Of a stretch of DNA of 64,000 nucleotides, positions 25,518 through 34,588 are shown in pieces. Both the position numbers and the translations under genes were made by a program. Origin of the DNA: Dorea_D sp963559605 (GTDB lineage Bacteria; Bacillota; Clostridia; Lachnospirales; Lachnospiraceae). The DNA is taken from contig CAUWLL010000009.1 in assembly GCA_963559605.1 (NCBI GenBank), forward strand, positions 1 to 64,000, read 5' to 3'. Below the pieces are notes generated by a model. The model ran no database searches. It saw only the letters and a list, made by a program, of their open reading frames with translations, and was not told where the DNA came from. Position 1 is the stretch's first letter; every line of letters starts with the position of its first letter.

Positions 25518-25620
25518 ATCTATGTAAACTCCTTGAGGTTGATCTGAAAATATAATTAGTGACTACGCGCCTATTATATCAAGAATGTAGACAAAATGCA
25601 CCACTAGTTTTTAATTTTGT

Positions 25621-25656
25621 AGTGAAGTGAAAAGTTTATTTCCACTTCACTTTTTT
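25621..25656 (+). terminator. Terminator-like hairpin with no gene in front of it
   Basis: A perfect 9-bp stem AGTGAAGTG/CACTTCACT (25621-25629 and 25643-25651) followed by TTTTT. It points in the plus direction, but the only upstream gene is on the minus strand. Confidence 0.6.
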
Positions 25657-25699
25657 AATTTTAATTTTAATTTTGTCCGGTTTTTTAAAGGCATGGTAT

Positions 25700-25728
25700 T
25701 TGTTATCTACATAAAAATATGCTATAAT
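25700..25728 (+). promoter_or_regulatory. Promoter of rluF-like/ligA operon
   Basis: TTGTTA (25700-25705), a 17-base spacer and a perfect TATAAT (25723-25728) with an extended TGC before the -10. Confidence 0.7.
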
Positions 25729-25833
25729 ATTAATTTAATCATTAGATTACAGTGGCTTGTGGAAATACAGTGCGCAGAATAATCTATGTGGTTTATATTT
25801 GAAAAATTATCATAATTTCATGGAGAAACAATC

Positions 25834-26580
25834 ATGATAAGATTGAATAAATATTTGAGTGAAGCCGGAATCTGTTCCCGTCGGGAGGCAGACCGTTTGA
25901 TTGAGAGCGGGCGTGTAACGGTGGACGGTAAAATAGCAGTTCCCGGTATGCAGGTTCGTGACGGTCAGGAAGTGAGAGTCGGAAAAAAGCAGATAAAATC
26001 CGGGAACGAAAAGGTTGTGCTGGCGGTCAATAAGCCGGCAGGGATCGTATGCACGGAGGATCGGCGCGAGAAGAAAAATATCATCCGGTTTCTGAATTAT
26101 CCGGTGCGGGTGACTTATGCAGGCAGGCTGGATAAAGATTCGGAAGGTCTGCTTATTATGACCAATGACGGAGATCTGATCAACGCTATGATGCGCGCCA
26201 GATATGGACATGAAAAAGAGTATAAAGTGACCGTGGACAGGCCGCTTTCCGAGGATTTTAAAGAGAAGATGGAGCGCGGCGTTCGGATCAAAGATAAAGA
26301 AAAAGGATTGGATGAAGTGACCAGACCATGTCAGGTCAGGGTGTTCGGCAAGTATACGTTTTCCATTGTGCTGACGCAGGGATTAAACAGACAGATTCGC
26401 AGAATGTGCGGGGCTCTTGGATATAAAGTGAAGAAACTGGTCAGAGTAAGGATTATGAATATAGAGCTTGGAGACTTGAAGCCGGGAGCGGTGAGAAGAT
26501 TATCAAAACAGGAGTTAAAGGAATTATATGAGCAGACAGAAGCAGGAAAGAATGCAGGAGCTGGTAGAACAGTTAAATAA
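25834..26580 (+). CDS. rRNA pseudouridine synthase, RluF/RsuA family
   Basis: A 248-residue enzyme that makes pseudouridine in rRNA. An N-terminal S4 RNA-binding domain (LNKYLSEAGICSRREADRLIESGRV) is followed by the RsuA-type catalytic domain with the AGRLDKDSEGLL motif, whose Asp is catalytic. The C-terminal part, GLNRQIRRMCGALGYKVKKLVRVRIMN, is closer to RluF (23S U2604) than to RluB. It has its own promoter, and its last 53 bases overlap the ligA reading frame. Confidence 0.9.
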   Translation: MIRLNKYLSEAGICSRREADRLIESGRVTVDGKIAVPGMQVRDGQEVRVGKKQIKSGNEKVVLAVNKPAGIVCTEDRREKKNIIRFLNYPVRVTYAGRLDKDSEGLLIMTNDGDLINAMMRARYGHEKEYKVTVDRPLSEDFKEKMERGVRIKDKEKGLDEVTRPCQVRVFGKYTFSIVLTQGLNRQIRRMCGALGYKVKKLVRVRIMNIELGDLKPGAVRRLSKQELKELYEQTEAGKNAGAGRTVK

Positions 26581-28486
26581 AGCAGGGCGGGCGTATTATC
26601 AAGAGGCCGAGGAGATCATGAGCAATTATGAGTATGATAAGCTTTATGATGAACTTCTTGCATTAGAAAAGGAACTGGGAATTACGCTGTCTAACAGTCC
26701 GACAGTGAACGTAGGATATGAAGTGTTAAGTGAGCTCCCCAAGGAGCGTCACGAGAAACCCATGCTTTCTCTGGATAAGACTAAGGACGTGGAGGAGTTA
26801 AAAGAATTTCTCGGAGAGCAAAAGGCAGTGATGTCCTGGAAGATGGACGGGCTTACAATCGTTCTCACATACAGAGACGGTGAATTATATAAGGCAGTTA
26901 CCCGTGGAAATGGAGAGGTAGGAGAAGTTATTACAAATAATGCCAGAGTGTTTCAAAATGTACCACTGAAAATCGCATATGACGGAGAATTGATCTTGCG
27001 GGGCGAGGCAGTGATCGGCTATAAAGATTTTGAGAAAATTAATGCAGAGATTGAAGATGTAGAATCAAAATACAAAAATCCAAGAAATCTTTGCAGCGGT
27101 TCTGTACGCCAGCTTAATAACGAGATCACGGCAAAGAGAAACGTTAGATTTTACGCGTTTAATCTGGTACAGGCAGATGGAGTGGATTTTCGAAATTCCA
27201 GACTGTATCAAATGGAGTGGTTGTCCGGGCAGGGCTTTGAAGTGGTGGAGCATTATTTGGTAACAAGGGATACCGTGGAAGAGGAAGTAGAAAAATTTTC
27301 TGCGAAAATTGCAGAAAATGATTTTCCATCCGATGGACTTGTGCTAGTATATGATGATGTGGAGTATGGAAGATCTCTGGGACAAACTTCCAAATTTCCA
27401 AGAGATTCCTACGCATTTAAATGGGCGGACGAAATACGACAAACACGGCTTACAATGATTGAGTGGAGTCCGTCAAGAACAGGACTTATTAATCCGGTGG
27501 CAATCTTTGAACCGGTAGAACTGGAAGGAACAACAGTGAGCCGCGCCAGTGTTCATAATATCAGCATTATGGAAGAATTGGAGCTTGGCGTGGGTGATGA
27601 AATCGAAGTTTACAAAGCGAATATGATCATCCCGCAGATTGCGGACAACTTAACGAGGAGCGGTGTGAAAGATATTCCGAAGCAATGTCCGGTGTGCGGC
27701 GGCGATACGAAGATAAAACAGGTAAGCAACGCCAAAGCGCTGTATTGCATGAACCCGGACTGTCAGGCAAAACATGTGAAGGCATTTTCGCTGTTTGTAA
27801 GCAGAGATGCACTGAATATCGAGGGGCTCTCGGAGTCTACGCTGGAGAAATTTATCGGGAAAGGTTATATCCGAGAATTTTCAGATCTGTTCCATCTGGA
27901 TCGATTCAAAGAAGAAATTCAGTCCATGGAGGGATTTGGGGAAAAATCTTACAATAATCTCATAGCAAGCGTGGAAAAAGCACGCCATACAACGCTGCCG
28001 AAGGTAGTGTACGGGCTGGGGATTACAGGAATCGGGCTGGCAAACGCAAAAGTAATCTGTAAAGAATTTGACTATGATGTGGATAGATTGATCCATGCGG
28101 ATGAAGAGGCGTTAAATGCTATTTCAGGAATCGGAACTGTGCTTGCAGAAGCATTTTCGGGGTATTTTAAGGAGGAGCTTCATGTAGAAAAACTCTATAG
28201 GTTGTTGGAGGAGCTTACGATTACGAAGGAAACACAGGAGCAGGGAGAGCAGATTTTTTCCGGTGTAAATTTTGTAATTACCGGAAATGTGGAACATTTT
28301 ACTAACCGGAACGAGGTCAAGGAGCTGATCGAGAGGCTTGGAGGCAAGGTAACAGGTTCGGTTACGTCGAAAACGAATTATCTCATTAACAATGATGTGA
28401 CCTCTACATCTTCCAAAAATAAGAAGGCAAATGAGCTTGGAATACCGATTATTTCGGAGGAAGATTTTATCAAGATGACAAAGTAA
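26528..28486 (+). CDS. ligA: NAD-dependent DNA ligase LigA
   Basis: LigA seals DNA nicks using NAD+. The 652-residue protein has all domains in order: Ia NAD-binding (YYQEAEEIMSNYEYDKLYDEL), adenylation domain with catalytic Lys106 in the WKMDGL motif, OB fold, four-Cys zinc finger (CPVCGG...CMNPDC), HhH repeats and a C-terminal BRCT domain (from about residue 575). The start at 26528 lies inside the rluF-like gene; an alternative ATG at 26552 also has an AGGAAAG site before it. It is somewhat divergent (KMDG rather than the common KIDG), so a second ligase elsewhere is possible. Confidence 0.93.
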   Translation: MSRQKQERMQELVEQLNKAGRAYYQEAEEIMSNYEYDKLYDELLALEKELGITLSNSPTVNVGYEVLSELPKERHEKPMLSLDKTKDVEELKEFLGEQKAVMSWKMDGLTIVLTYRDGELYKAVTRGNGEVGEVITNNARVFQNVPLKIAYDGELILRGEAVIGYKDFEKINAEIEDVESKYKNPRNLCSGSVRQLNNEITAKRNVRFYAFNLVQADGVDFRNSRLYQMEWLSGQGFEVVEHYLVTRDTVEEEVEKFSAKIAENDFPSDGLVLVYDDVEYGRSLGQTSKFPRDSYAFKWADEIRQTRLTMIEWSPSRTGLINPVAIFEPVELEGTTVSRASVHNISIMEELELGVGDEIEVYKANMIIPQIADNLTRSGVKDIPKQCPVCGGDTKIKQVSNAKALYCMNPDCQAKHVKAFSLFVSRDALNIEGLSESTLEKFIGKGYIREFSDLFHLDRFKEEIQSMEGFGEKSYNNLIASVEKARHTTLPKVVYGLGITGIGLANAKVICKEFDYDVDRLIHADEEALNAISGIGTVLAEAFSGYFKEELHVEKLYRLLEELTITKETQEQGEQIFSGVNFVITGNVEHFTNRNEVKELIERLGGKVTGSVTSKTNYLINNDVTSTSSKNKKANELGIPIISEEDFIKMTK

Positions 28487-28525
28487 ACAATTTTACTGAT
28501 AGAAGAAAAGAAAGAAGGGGAAAAT

Positions 28526-29953
28526 ATGTCTGATCAGGAAAATAAAAATGTAAGTGAAAATGAAGTGGAAGTGATTGAAAAGGCAGAGGATGTTACAGTA
28601 GAGCCGACAGATGATAAAAAAGAGGATGAGTACGAGAAAGTATGCTTTGTCTGTCGTCGGCCGGAAAGTGTTGCGGGAAAGATGATCGATCTGCCCAATA
28701 ACATTTCTGTATGTAACGATTGTATGCAGAAAAGCTTTGATGCCATGAATAACAGCCAGCTTGATTTGAGCCAGCTTATGAATATGCCCGGAATTCAGTT
28801 TATGAATCTGTCTGATCTGGAGCAGGCAATTCCGAAAAAGCAGAAGATCAAGAAGAAAAAAGAGGGAGAAGAAAGAAAACCTCTCGTGGATATTCGGAAT
28901 CTTCCGGCGCCTCATAAAATTAAGGCAAGGCTGGATGAATACGTAGTGGGACAAGAACATGCGAAAAAAGCCATGTCTGTGGCAGTATATAATCATTATA
29001 AAAGAGTTGCCACGGATACGATGGACGATATTGAGATTGAGAAGTCAAATATGTTGATGATCGGACCGACAGGTTCCGGCAAGACATATCTTGTTAAGAC
29101 ATTGGCGCGCCTTTTGGACGTACCGCTTGCCATTACGGATGCAACGTCTCTGACAGAGGCAGGATACATAGGCGATGACATTGAAAGTGTGGTATCCAAA
29201 CTTCTTGCGGCGGCAGATAATGATGTAGAGAAGGCAGAGCAGGGCATAATTTTCATTGATGAAATTGATAAGATTGCCAAGAAGAAAAATACAAGCCAGA
29301 GAGATGTAAGCGGAGAGTCTGTACAGCAGGGGATGCTGAAACTGCTGGAAGGAAGTGAAGTGGAAGTTCCGGTGGGGGCTAACAGTAAGAATGCTATGGT
29401 TCCGCTTACCACAGTGAATACAAAAAACATTTTATTTATCTGCGGCGGAGCCTTCCCGGATCTGGATACGATCATTAAAGAAAGACTGACGAAGCAGGCT
29501 TCGATTGGTTTTGGGGCAGACTTAAAGGACAAATACGATAAGGATAAGACCATTCTCGAGAAGGTGCAGACAGAGGATTTGCGTAATTTCGGTATGATTC
29601 CGGAGTTTTTAGGCCGTCTTCCCATTGTGTTTACATTAAAAGGGCTGGACGAGGATATGATGGTGAAAATATTAAAAGAACCAAGAAATGCAATCCTTAA
29701 ACAATATCAGAAACTTCTTGCCTTGGATGAGGTGTGTCTGGAGTTTCATGAGGATGCACTTCGGGCGATAGCGAAAAAGGCAATGGAGAAGGATACGGGA
29801 GCCCGGGCGCTGCGTGCCATCATTGAAGAGTTTATGCTGGATATTATGTATGAGATTCCAAAGGATGACAGTATCGGACATGTGGTAATTACGAAAGAAT
29901 ATATCGAAGGAACCGGTGGACCGGTGATTACTTTGAGGGGACAGGAAGGTTAG
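28526..29953 (+). CDS. clpX: ATP-dependent Clp protease ATPase subunit ClpX
   Basis: A AAA+ unfoldase that feeds substrates to ClpP. The 475-residue protein is longer than the usual 420 or so, owing to an acidic N-terminal extension of about 38 residues. Zinc-finger ligands are Cys40, Cys43, Cys63 and Cys66. Walker A GPTGSGKT, the pore loop AGYIGDD (a variant of GYVGED), Walker B IIFIDEIDK and the ClpP-docking IGF loop (ASIGFGAD) are all present. No clpP or tig gene is adjacent, so this may be a second, specialised ClpX. Confidence 0.93.
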   Translation: MSDQENKNVSENEVEVIEKAEDVTVEPTDDKKEDEYEKVCFVCRRPESVAGKMIDLPNNISVCNDCMQKSFDAMNNSQLDLSQLMNMPGIQFMNLSDLEQAIPKKQKIKKKKEGEERKPLVDIRNLPAPHKIKARLDEYVVGQEHAKKAMSVAVYNHYKRVATDTMDDIEIEKSNMLMIGPTGSGKTYLVKTLARLLDVPLAITDATSLTEAGYIGDDIESVVSKLLAAADNDVEKAEQGIIFIDEIDKIAKKKNTSQRDVSGESVQQGMLKLLEGSEVEVPVGANSKNAMVPLTTVNTKNILFICGGAFPDLDTIIKERLTKQASIGFGADLKDKYDKDKTILEKVQTEDLRNFGMIPEFLGRLPIVFTLKGLDEDMMVKILKEPRNAILKQYQKLLALDEVCLEFHEDALRAIAKKAMEKDTGARALRAIIEEFMLDIMYEIPKDDSIGHVVITKEYIEGTGGPVITLRGQEG

Positions 29954-29964
29954 GAGGAATCAAT

Positions 29965-31410
29965 GTGAAAAAAATCATTGCGTTTTGTGGCGTCTTGCTC
30001 GCGATGGCAGCAGGAAGTCCTATGACAGTTTTGGCAAAGGAAGCAGGAAACGAGGCGGTGGCAGCATCTGTTCCGTTATGGATGTGTGTTCCGTTTGCAG
30101 GACTATTACTTTGTATTGCGGTTCTTCCTCTTGTAAAAGGCGAATGGTGGGAAAAATATCAGCCGATGATCGTTGCTGTGTGGGCGCTTTTGTTTGTTGT
30201 TCCGTTTGCATTGAAATATGGTGTCGGGCTTTCGGCAGAAACTGTATTAGAGTGTGTGTTTAACGATTATCTTACTTTTATTGTATTGCTGTTCGGTCTG
30301 TTCTGTGTGGCAGGTAATATTACATTGGAGGGAGACTTTGCAGGCTCTCCGCGCATTAATGTCGCATTACTAGCTTTTGGAACACTGCTTGCAAGCTGTA
30401 TTGGTACGACAGGAGCCAGCATGCTTCTGGTCAGACCGGTCATTAAGATGAATGCCTGGAGAAGAAGAAAAAGGCATTTGATGGTATTTTTTATTTTTCT
30501 TGTATCCAATATGGGCGGATGTCTTACGCCGATTGGCGATCCGCCGCTTTTGATGGGATTTATGAGAGGAGTTCCGTTTTTTTGGAGCTTACACTTGTTC
30601 GGTATTTTGATCTTCAATATGGTTCTTTTGCTGACGGTGTTTTATTTTGTAGACAGGAGAGCGTACCGCAAAGATGTTGCCAGCGGACTGAAGCCGGATA
30701 TTAGCAAACCGGGAACGGACGTCCATATTGACGGGGCGCATAATCTGATTTATGTAGTTATGATCGTAGGAGCTGTCATTTTAAGTGGTATGCTTCCGGG
30801 GCTACCGGCTTTTCAGGATGCTTCCGGGCATCCGCTGGGAATCCATATTATAGGTGAAGTGACACTTTCCTTTGCGTCTTTGATTGAAATGGCAATTATT
30901 CTTCTGGCAGCATTTTTGTCTTTTAAGACAACAAAAGAAGAAATTCGTGTTCGAAACCATTTTAACTGGGGGCCGATCAGAGAAGTTGCGGTACTTTTTA
31001 TCGGTATTTTTATTACCATGCAGCCGGCGCTTATGCTTTTGAAAGCTCATGGTGCAAGTTTGGGTCTTACAAAGCCTTTTGAAATGTTTTGGGTGACAGG
31101 AGCTCTTTCAAGCTTCTTGGACAACACGCCAACCTATCTGGTGTTTTTGACAACAGCGGGAACCCTTGGTTTTGCTCACGGTATGACAACGACGGTAGGT
31201 ACAATTTCGAACCAGATGCTGACTGCTATTTCCTGTGGAGCCGTATTTATGGGCGCGAACACATATATTGGAAACGCGCCGAACTTTATGGTGAAATCGA
31301 TCTCGGATGAAAATGGTGTGCGTATGCCTTCTTTCTTTGGGTATATCGTGTGGTCGCTGGTATTTTTGATTCCTGTATTTTTGATAGATACACTGGTATT
31401 TTTTCTGTAG
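29965..31410 (+). CDS. Sodium/proton antiporter-like permease of the ion transporter superfamily
   Basis: A 481-residue membrane protein with an N-terminal helix that may act as a signal peptide and about eleven further helices. Motifs GTTGASMLLVRPVIK and SNMGGCLTPIGDPPLLMGF in the first half and TGALSSFLDNTPTYLVFL plus ISCGAVFMGANTYIGNAPNFMVKSI in the second half are those of the citrate-transporter/NhaD-like group, in which each half supplies an ion-binding hairpin. It starts at GTG after TAGGAGG. The substrate is most likely Na+/H+, but an organic anion is not excluded. Confidence 0.82.
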   Translation: MKKIIAFCGVLLAMAAGSPMTVLAKEAGNEAVAASVPLWMCVPFAGLLLCIAVLPLVKGEWWEKYQPMIVAVWALLFVVPFALKYGVGLSAETVLECVFNDYLTFIVLLFGLFCVAGNITLEGDFAGSPRINVALLAFGTLLASCIGTTGASMLLVRPVIKMNAWRRRKRHLMVFFIFLVSNMGGCLTPIGDPPLLMGFMRGVPFFWSLHLFGILIFNMVLLLTVFYFVDRRAYRKDVASGLKPDISKPGTDVHIDGAHNLIYVVMIVGAVILSGMLPGLPAFQDASGHPLGIHIIGEVTLSFASLIEMAIILLAAFLSFKTTKEEIRVRNHFNWGPIREVAVLFIGIFITMQPALMLLKAHGASLGLTKPFEMFWVTGALSSFLDNTPTYLVFLTTAGTLGFAHGMTTTVGTISNQMLTAISCGAVFMGANTYIGNAPNFMVKSISDENGVRMPSFFGYIVWSLVFLIPVFLIDTLVFFL

Positions 31411-31425
31411 AGGAGGTGGGTAAGT

Positions 31426-32454
31426 TTGAAAGAGAATCTTGAAAAATGTGTAGAAATTGCAGAGCGCATGTATGATCTGGACACGGAAGTATACGAATGT
31501 GTAGGATCTTCTCTGGGACGTGTATTTGCGTCAGACCGCCGTACCTGTGTAGAAAACCTTGTGAATATTATGGCAGAACAGCCACAGGGACATTTGCTCA
31601 GAAGTGAGCTTGCCATGATCAGTAATATGGCGAGAACTATTCGGAACAAAGAAGATAAATCTCGTCTGATGCGGGAATATGACGCGATTTTAAAAGAAAT
31701 CGCAACGCTGCCGACCAGCTTTGGAAAGGTAGATATTGTCAATGAGAAGAGAGCTAGACTGAATACCTCTAATCTGCATCAGAAGTTCAAAAAGGATGAC
31801 CATATGGTTATCTGCATCGGGCGTACGCAGGGAAGCGCAGGAAATGATATAGGGTTTGCTCTGGCTGACGCGTTGAAGATCAATTACTATGATGTAGAGA
31901 TCTTCAGTGAGGTTTTGAAGCGACTGGAGGTGGAGCGTGAGGAGGCGTATGGTATCCATGATCACGATAATCATAGATATGTGGTAATGGAAAACAAATA
32001 TCAGAAGGGATTTGACGCACCTCATGGAATCCGTCAGCGGTTCAAGGAATTTAATCGTTATCACGGATTGACGAAAGCAGATGCGATCTTCTTTAATCAG
32101 AGCGATCTGCTCTGCCAGAAGGCGAAAGAAGAAGATTTTATCGTTATGGGACGCTGCGCAGATGTGATTCTGGCAAATAATCATATTCCGCATGTAAGTA
32201 TTTTTATTACAGCCCCTTTTGAACAGAGGGTGCGCCGAATTATGGAAGTGCAGGGGATTACTTATAAGCAGGCAGCCCGTCAGTTAAAGAGACTGGATAA
32301 GAAACATGAGCGGTATTTTCGTTATTATACCGGGCTCGAATGGGGCGCTGCAGAGAACTATGATATTTGTTTTAACAGTGCAAGCTACGGAATCGAGGAA
32401 TCCGTAGAGATTATCGATCGTATGCTGCATAAACACTTACATCCTGGTTCTTAA
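31426..32454 (+). CDS. Cytidylate kinase-like protein with helical N-terminal extension
   Basis: A 342-residue protein starting at TTG after AGGAGGTGG. The C-terminal 215 residues resemble the cytidylate kinase-like P-loop family: CIGRTQGSAGNDIGFALADAL is the nucleotide loop and FIVMGRCADVIL the following strand. The first 125 residues are predicted helical and unrelated to kinase. The kinase substrate is unknown; these proteins are separate from the essential Cmk. It follows the antiporter by 15 bases and is probably in one transcript with it, ending at a strong terminator. Confidence 0.8.
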   Translation: MKENLEKCVEIAERMYDLDTEVYECVGSSLGRVFASDRRTCVENLVNIMAEQPQGHLLRSELAMISNMARTIRNKEDKSRLMREYDAILKEIATLPTSFGKVDIVNEKRARLNTSNLHQKFKKDDHMVICIGRTQGSAGNDIGFALADALKINYYDVEIFSEVLKRLEVEREEAYGIHDHDNHRYVVMENKYQKGFDAPHGIRQRFKEFNRYHGLTKADAIFFNQSDLLCQKAKEEDFIVMGRCADVILANNHIPHVSIFITAPFEQRVRRIMEVQGITYKQAARQLKRLDKKHERYFRYYTGLEWGAAENYDICFNSASYGIEESVEIIDRMLHKHLHPGS

Positions 32455-32475
32455 AGTCCGCGCATGGCGAAACAG

Positions 32476-32517
32476 AATACCTCATATGCTTATTAAAAAG
32501 CATATGAGGTATTTTTT
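32476..32517 (+). terminator. Terminator/attenuator hairpin overlapping the subtilase ribosome site
   Basis: A perfect 16-bp inverted repeat (32476-32491 and 32498-32513) with a six-base loop and a T run to 32517. The GAGGT (32506-32510) that serves as ribosome site for the GTG at 32518 is within the 3' arm. No promoter is visible between the hairpin and the subtilase gene. Confidence 0.85.
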
Positions 32518-34263
32518 GTGAAAGATAATGGTGAAAATAAGAAAGGCATATCCTTGCATGCCAATGCTATGTCTTGTCGTGAAATGATTTTGTCGGAGGA
32601 TTACTGGGATTTTATTATACCGCCGTCCAGGAATTGGGATAATTATCAAGTGTCGTCGGACAGAATGTGTTTTCAGCAGATGGATTTTGAGTACCGGGCG
32701 GAGTATGTAGACAGTGCAGCATTAGAGCCGCTTACAATTGAGCGTTACTGGTACAATTCGATTCCGAACTGCTACGCCCTGCTGGATACGGATGCCTTGA
32801 ATGACGCCGGAATTTCGGCAGTACAGAATTATCCTACGTTACAGCTTATGGGAGAACATGTAATGATCGGTTTTATTGATACGGGCATCGATTATCAAAA
32901 TGAGGTGTTTCGGAATGTGGACGGAAGCACTCGTATTGCCGCTATTTGGGATCAGACAGTGCAAAGTGGGACAGCGCCGGAGGGAATAGAGTTTGGCAGC
33001 GAATATACGAGTGAGGATATTGATACGGCTCTTCGCTCTTTGAATCCGGCAGAAATTGTGCCAAGTCGGGATGAAAACGGACACGGCACGTTTCTTGCCA
33101 GTGTGGCGGCGGGAAGCGCCGATGTAGAACATCAGTTTTTGGGAGCGGCGCCGGAAGCCACAATTGCAGTCGTTAAATTAAAGGAAGCAAAAAAGTATTT
33201 AAAAAAGTTTTATGCCATTCGAGAGGACACACTCTGTTTTCAGGAAAATGATATTATGCTGGGGTTAAAATATTTGCACCGTCTTGCCGAGAAGATGGAG
33301 ATGCCTCTTGTCATCTGTATCGCCATGGGAACAAATTTTGGAGGACATAACGGCACGTCTTTGTTATCCTCTATGTTGGACTCTTATGCGCAGCTATTGA
33401 ACCGTTGCGTAGTGATCGGAGGCGGAAATGAGGCGGATCAAAGACATCATTTTTATCATACGTTTAACGGTAAAAGGGAAACAGTGACGGCAGAGATCCG
33501 TGTGGGCGAAGGTGTCAGCGGGTTTGTGACAGAACTTTGGTCTACGCTTCCGAATGTAGTAACTATGTCTATTACGTCTCCGTCAGGAGAGCAGACGCGA
33601 CAGATTTCCCTGCGGCAGGGGTACCGCTATAATTTTGTGTTTACATTTGAGCGGACAGAGGTGGAAGTCGAATACAGGTTACTACTTGAGAATAACGATT
33701 CTCAGCTTATTTTTTTGAGGTTCCGTAATCCGGCTCCTGGTATCTGGAGGGTTCATGTAGAGCCGTTGCAAATGTCAGGAGGAGATTTTCATCTGTGGCT
33801 TCCGGTTCGTGAATTTCTGGACGGAGAAGTGTTTTTTTTGGAAGCGGATCCGGATACTACACTGACAGAACCCGGGACGGGAAGAAATTCTATAACGGTT
33901 GCATATTATAATAGCAGGGAAAATTCGGTTGATATTAATTCGGGGAGAGGTTATACTAGAGATGGACGTATCAAACCTGATTTTGCGGCGCCGGGAGTAG
34001 AGATTACAGGAGCAGATCCGGTCGGAAGGTTTGTTACCGGAAGCAGTTCCAGCGCGGCGACAGGCATTGTGGCGGGCGGGATAGCGCTTCTTCTGGAGTG
34101 GGTAGCAGGGCAGCCGGGGTCCAGGGGGATTACGACCAGCCAAGTACGGAATCTGATCATACTTGGGGCAGAGCAGAGACCGCAAATGCAATTTCCGAAT
34201 AAAGAGTGGGGGTACGGAACGATGAACTTGTATCGCTCACTGGATACTCTGCGCCGATTGTAA
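32518..34263 (+). CDS. Subtilisin-like serine protease (S8), Csp-like
   Basis: A 581-residue subtilase with a complete triad: Asp121 (GFIDTGID), His189 (ENGHGT) and Ser511 within GSSSSAATG. The serine motif departs from the common GTSMAAP, with Thr in place of Pro. Without a signal peptide, and with an N-terminal region of about 110 residues before the catalytic core, it resembles the Csp germination proteases of clostridia, including the ALLLEW segment after the serine. A spore role is inferred only. The chosen GTG start has GAGGT seven bases upstream; in-frame ATGs at 32569 and 32584 have none. Confidence 0.85.
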   Translation: MKDNGENKKGISLHANAMSCREMILSEDYWDFIIPPSRNWDNYQVSSDRMCFQQMDFEYRAEYVDSAALEPLTIERYWYNSIPNCYALLDTDALNDAGISAVQNYPTLQLMGEHVMIGFIDTGIDYQNEVFRNVDGSTRIAAIWDQTVQSGTAPEGIEFGSEYTSEDIDTALRSLNPAEIVPSRDENGHGTFLASVAAGSADVEHQFLGAAPEATIAVVKLKEAKKYLKKFYAIREDTLCFQENDIMLGLKYLHRLAEKMEMPLVICIAMGTNFGGHNGTSLLSSMLDSYAQLLNRCVVIGGGNEADQRHHFYHTFNGKRETVTAEIRVGEGVSGFVTELWSTLPNVVTMSITSPSGEQTRQISLRQGYRYNFVFTFERTEVEVEYRLLLENNDSQLIFLRFRNPAPGIWRVHVEPLQMSGGDFHLWLPVREFLDGEVFFLEADPDTTLTEPGTGRNSITVAYYNSRENSVDINSGRGYTRDGRIKPDFAAPGVEITGADPVGRFVTGSSSSAATGIVAGGIALLLEWVAGQPGSRGITTSQVRNLIILGAEQRPQMQFPNKEWGYGTMNLYRSLDTLRRL

Positions 34264-34297
34264 TAGTGATACAAAGAGAAAAAAGGAGATGGAAGCT

Positions 34298-34588
34298 ATG
34301 GCAGATTTTTTTGAAGAATTGGGAAAACGGATTACAGATGTTGCAAGTGAGATAGGAAAAAAGACGGAAGAGACGATTGAAATCCAGAAATTGAAAAGCG
34401 ATATTCGTTCGTTGCAGAGGGCAAATGATCGGGATCTTCTGGATATTGGGCGTATGGTATATGAGAAATTTTGCAACAGTGAGATTTCAGATATGGACTA
34501 TATAGCAGTTTGTGAGTCTGTTGAAAAGCGTGAGGAAAAAGTTGAGAAACTCAAAGAAGAGATTGAGCACATCAGAGGAGCGATATAG
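34298..34588 (+). CDS. Small coiled-coil protein, unknown function
   Basis: A 96-residue, mostly helical, charged protein. Residues about 10-50 and 70-93 look like coiled coils, with a short central region containing two cysteines (FCNSEIS and AVCES). No membrane helix is present. I chose the ATG at 34298, nine bases after AAAGGAG; the ATG at 34289 directly abuts it. It lies between the subtilase and the LspA-like gene and shares a one-base overlap with the latter, so the three are probably one transcript. I do not recognise a family. Confidence 0.7.
   Translation: MADFFEELGKRITDVASEIGKKTEETIEIQKLKSDIRSLQRANDRDLLDIGRMVYEKFCNSEISDMDYIAVCESVEKREEKVEKLKEEIEHIRGAI

Larger units (their letters stand above)
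25518..25833. other. Intergenic region with divergent promoters and one orphan hairpin
   Basis: This 316-base gap contains, on the minus strand, an extended -10 (TGA then TATAAT, 25578-25573) for the gene at 25044-25517. On the plus strand it has a terminator-like hairpin with T run at 25621-25656, an AT-rich TTTTAA repeat at 25653-25677 and a strong promoter at 25700-25728. A leader of about 100 bases precedes the pseudouridine synthase start. I see no coding region. Confidence 0.6.

Noticed and set aside
28996..29625. A 209-codon minus-strand frame opposite clpX
   Set aside because: Composition is typical of antisense of a conserved gene, and the plus-strand ClpX motifs are unambiguous.
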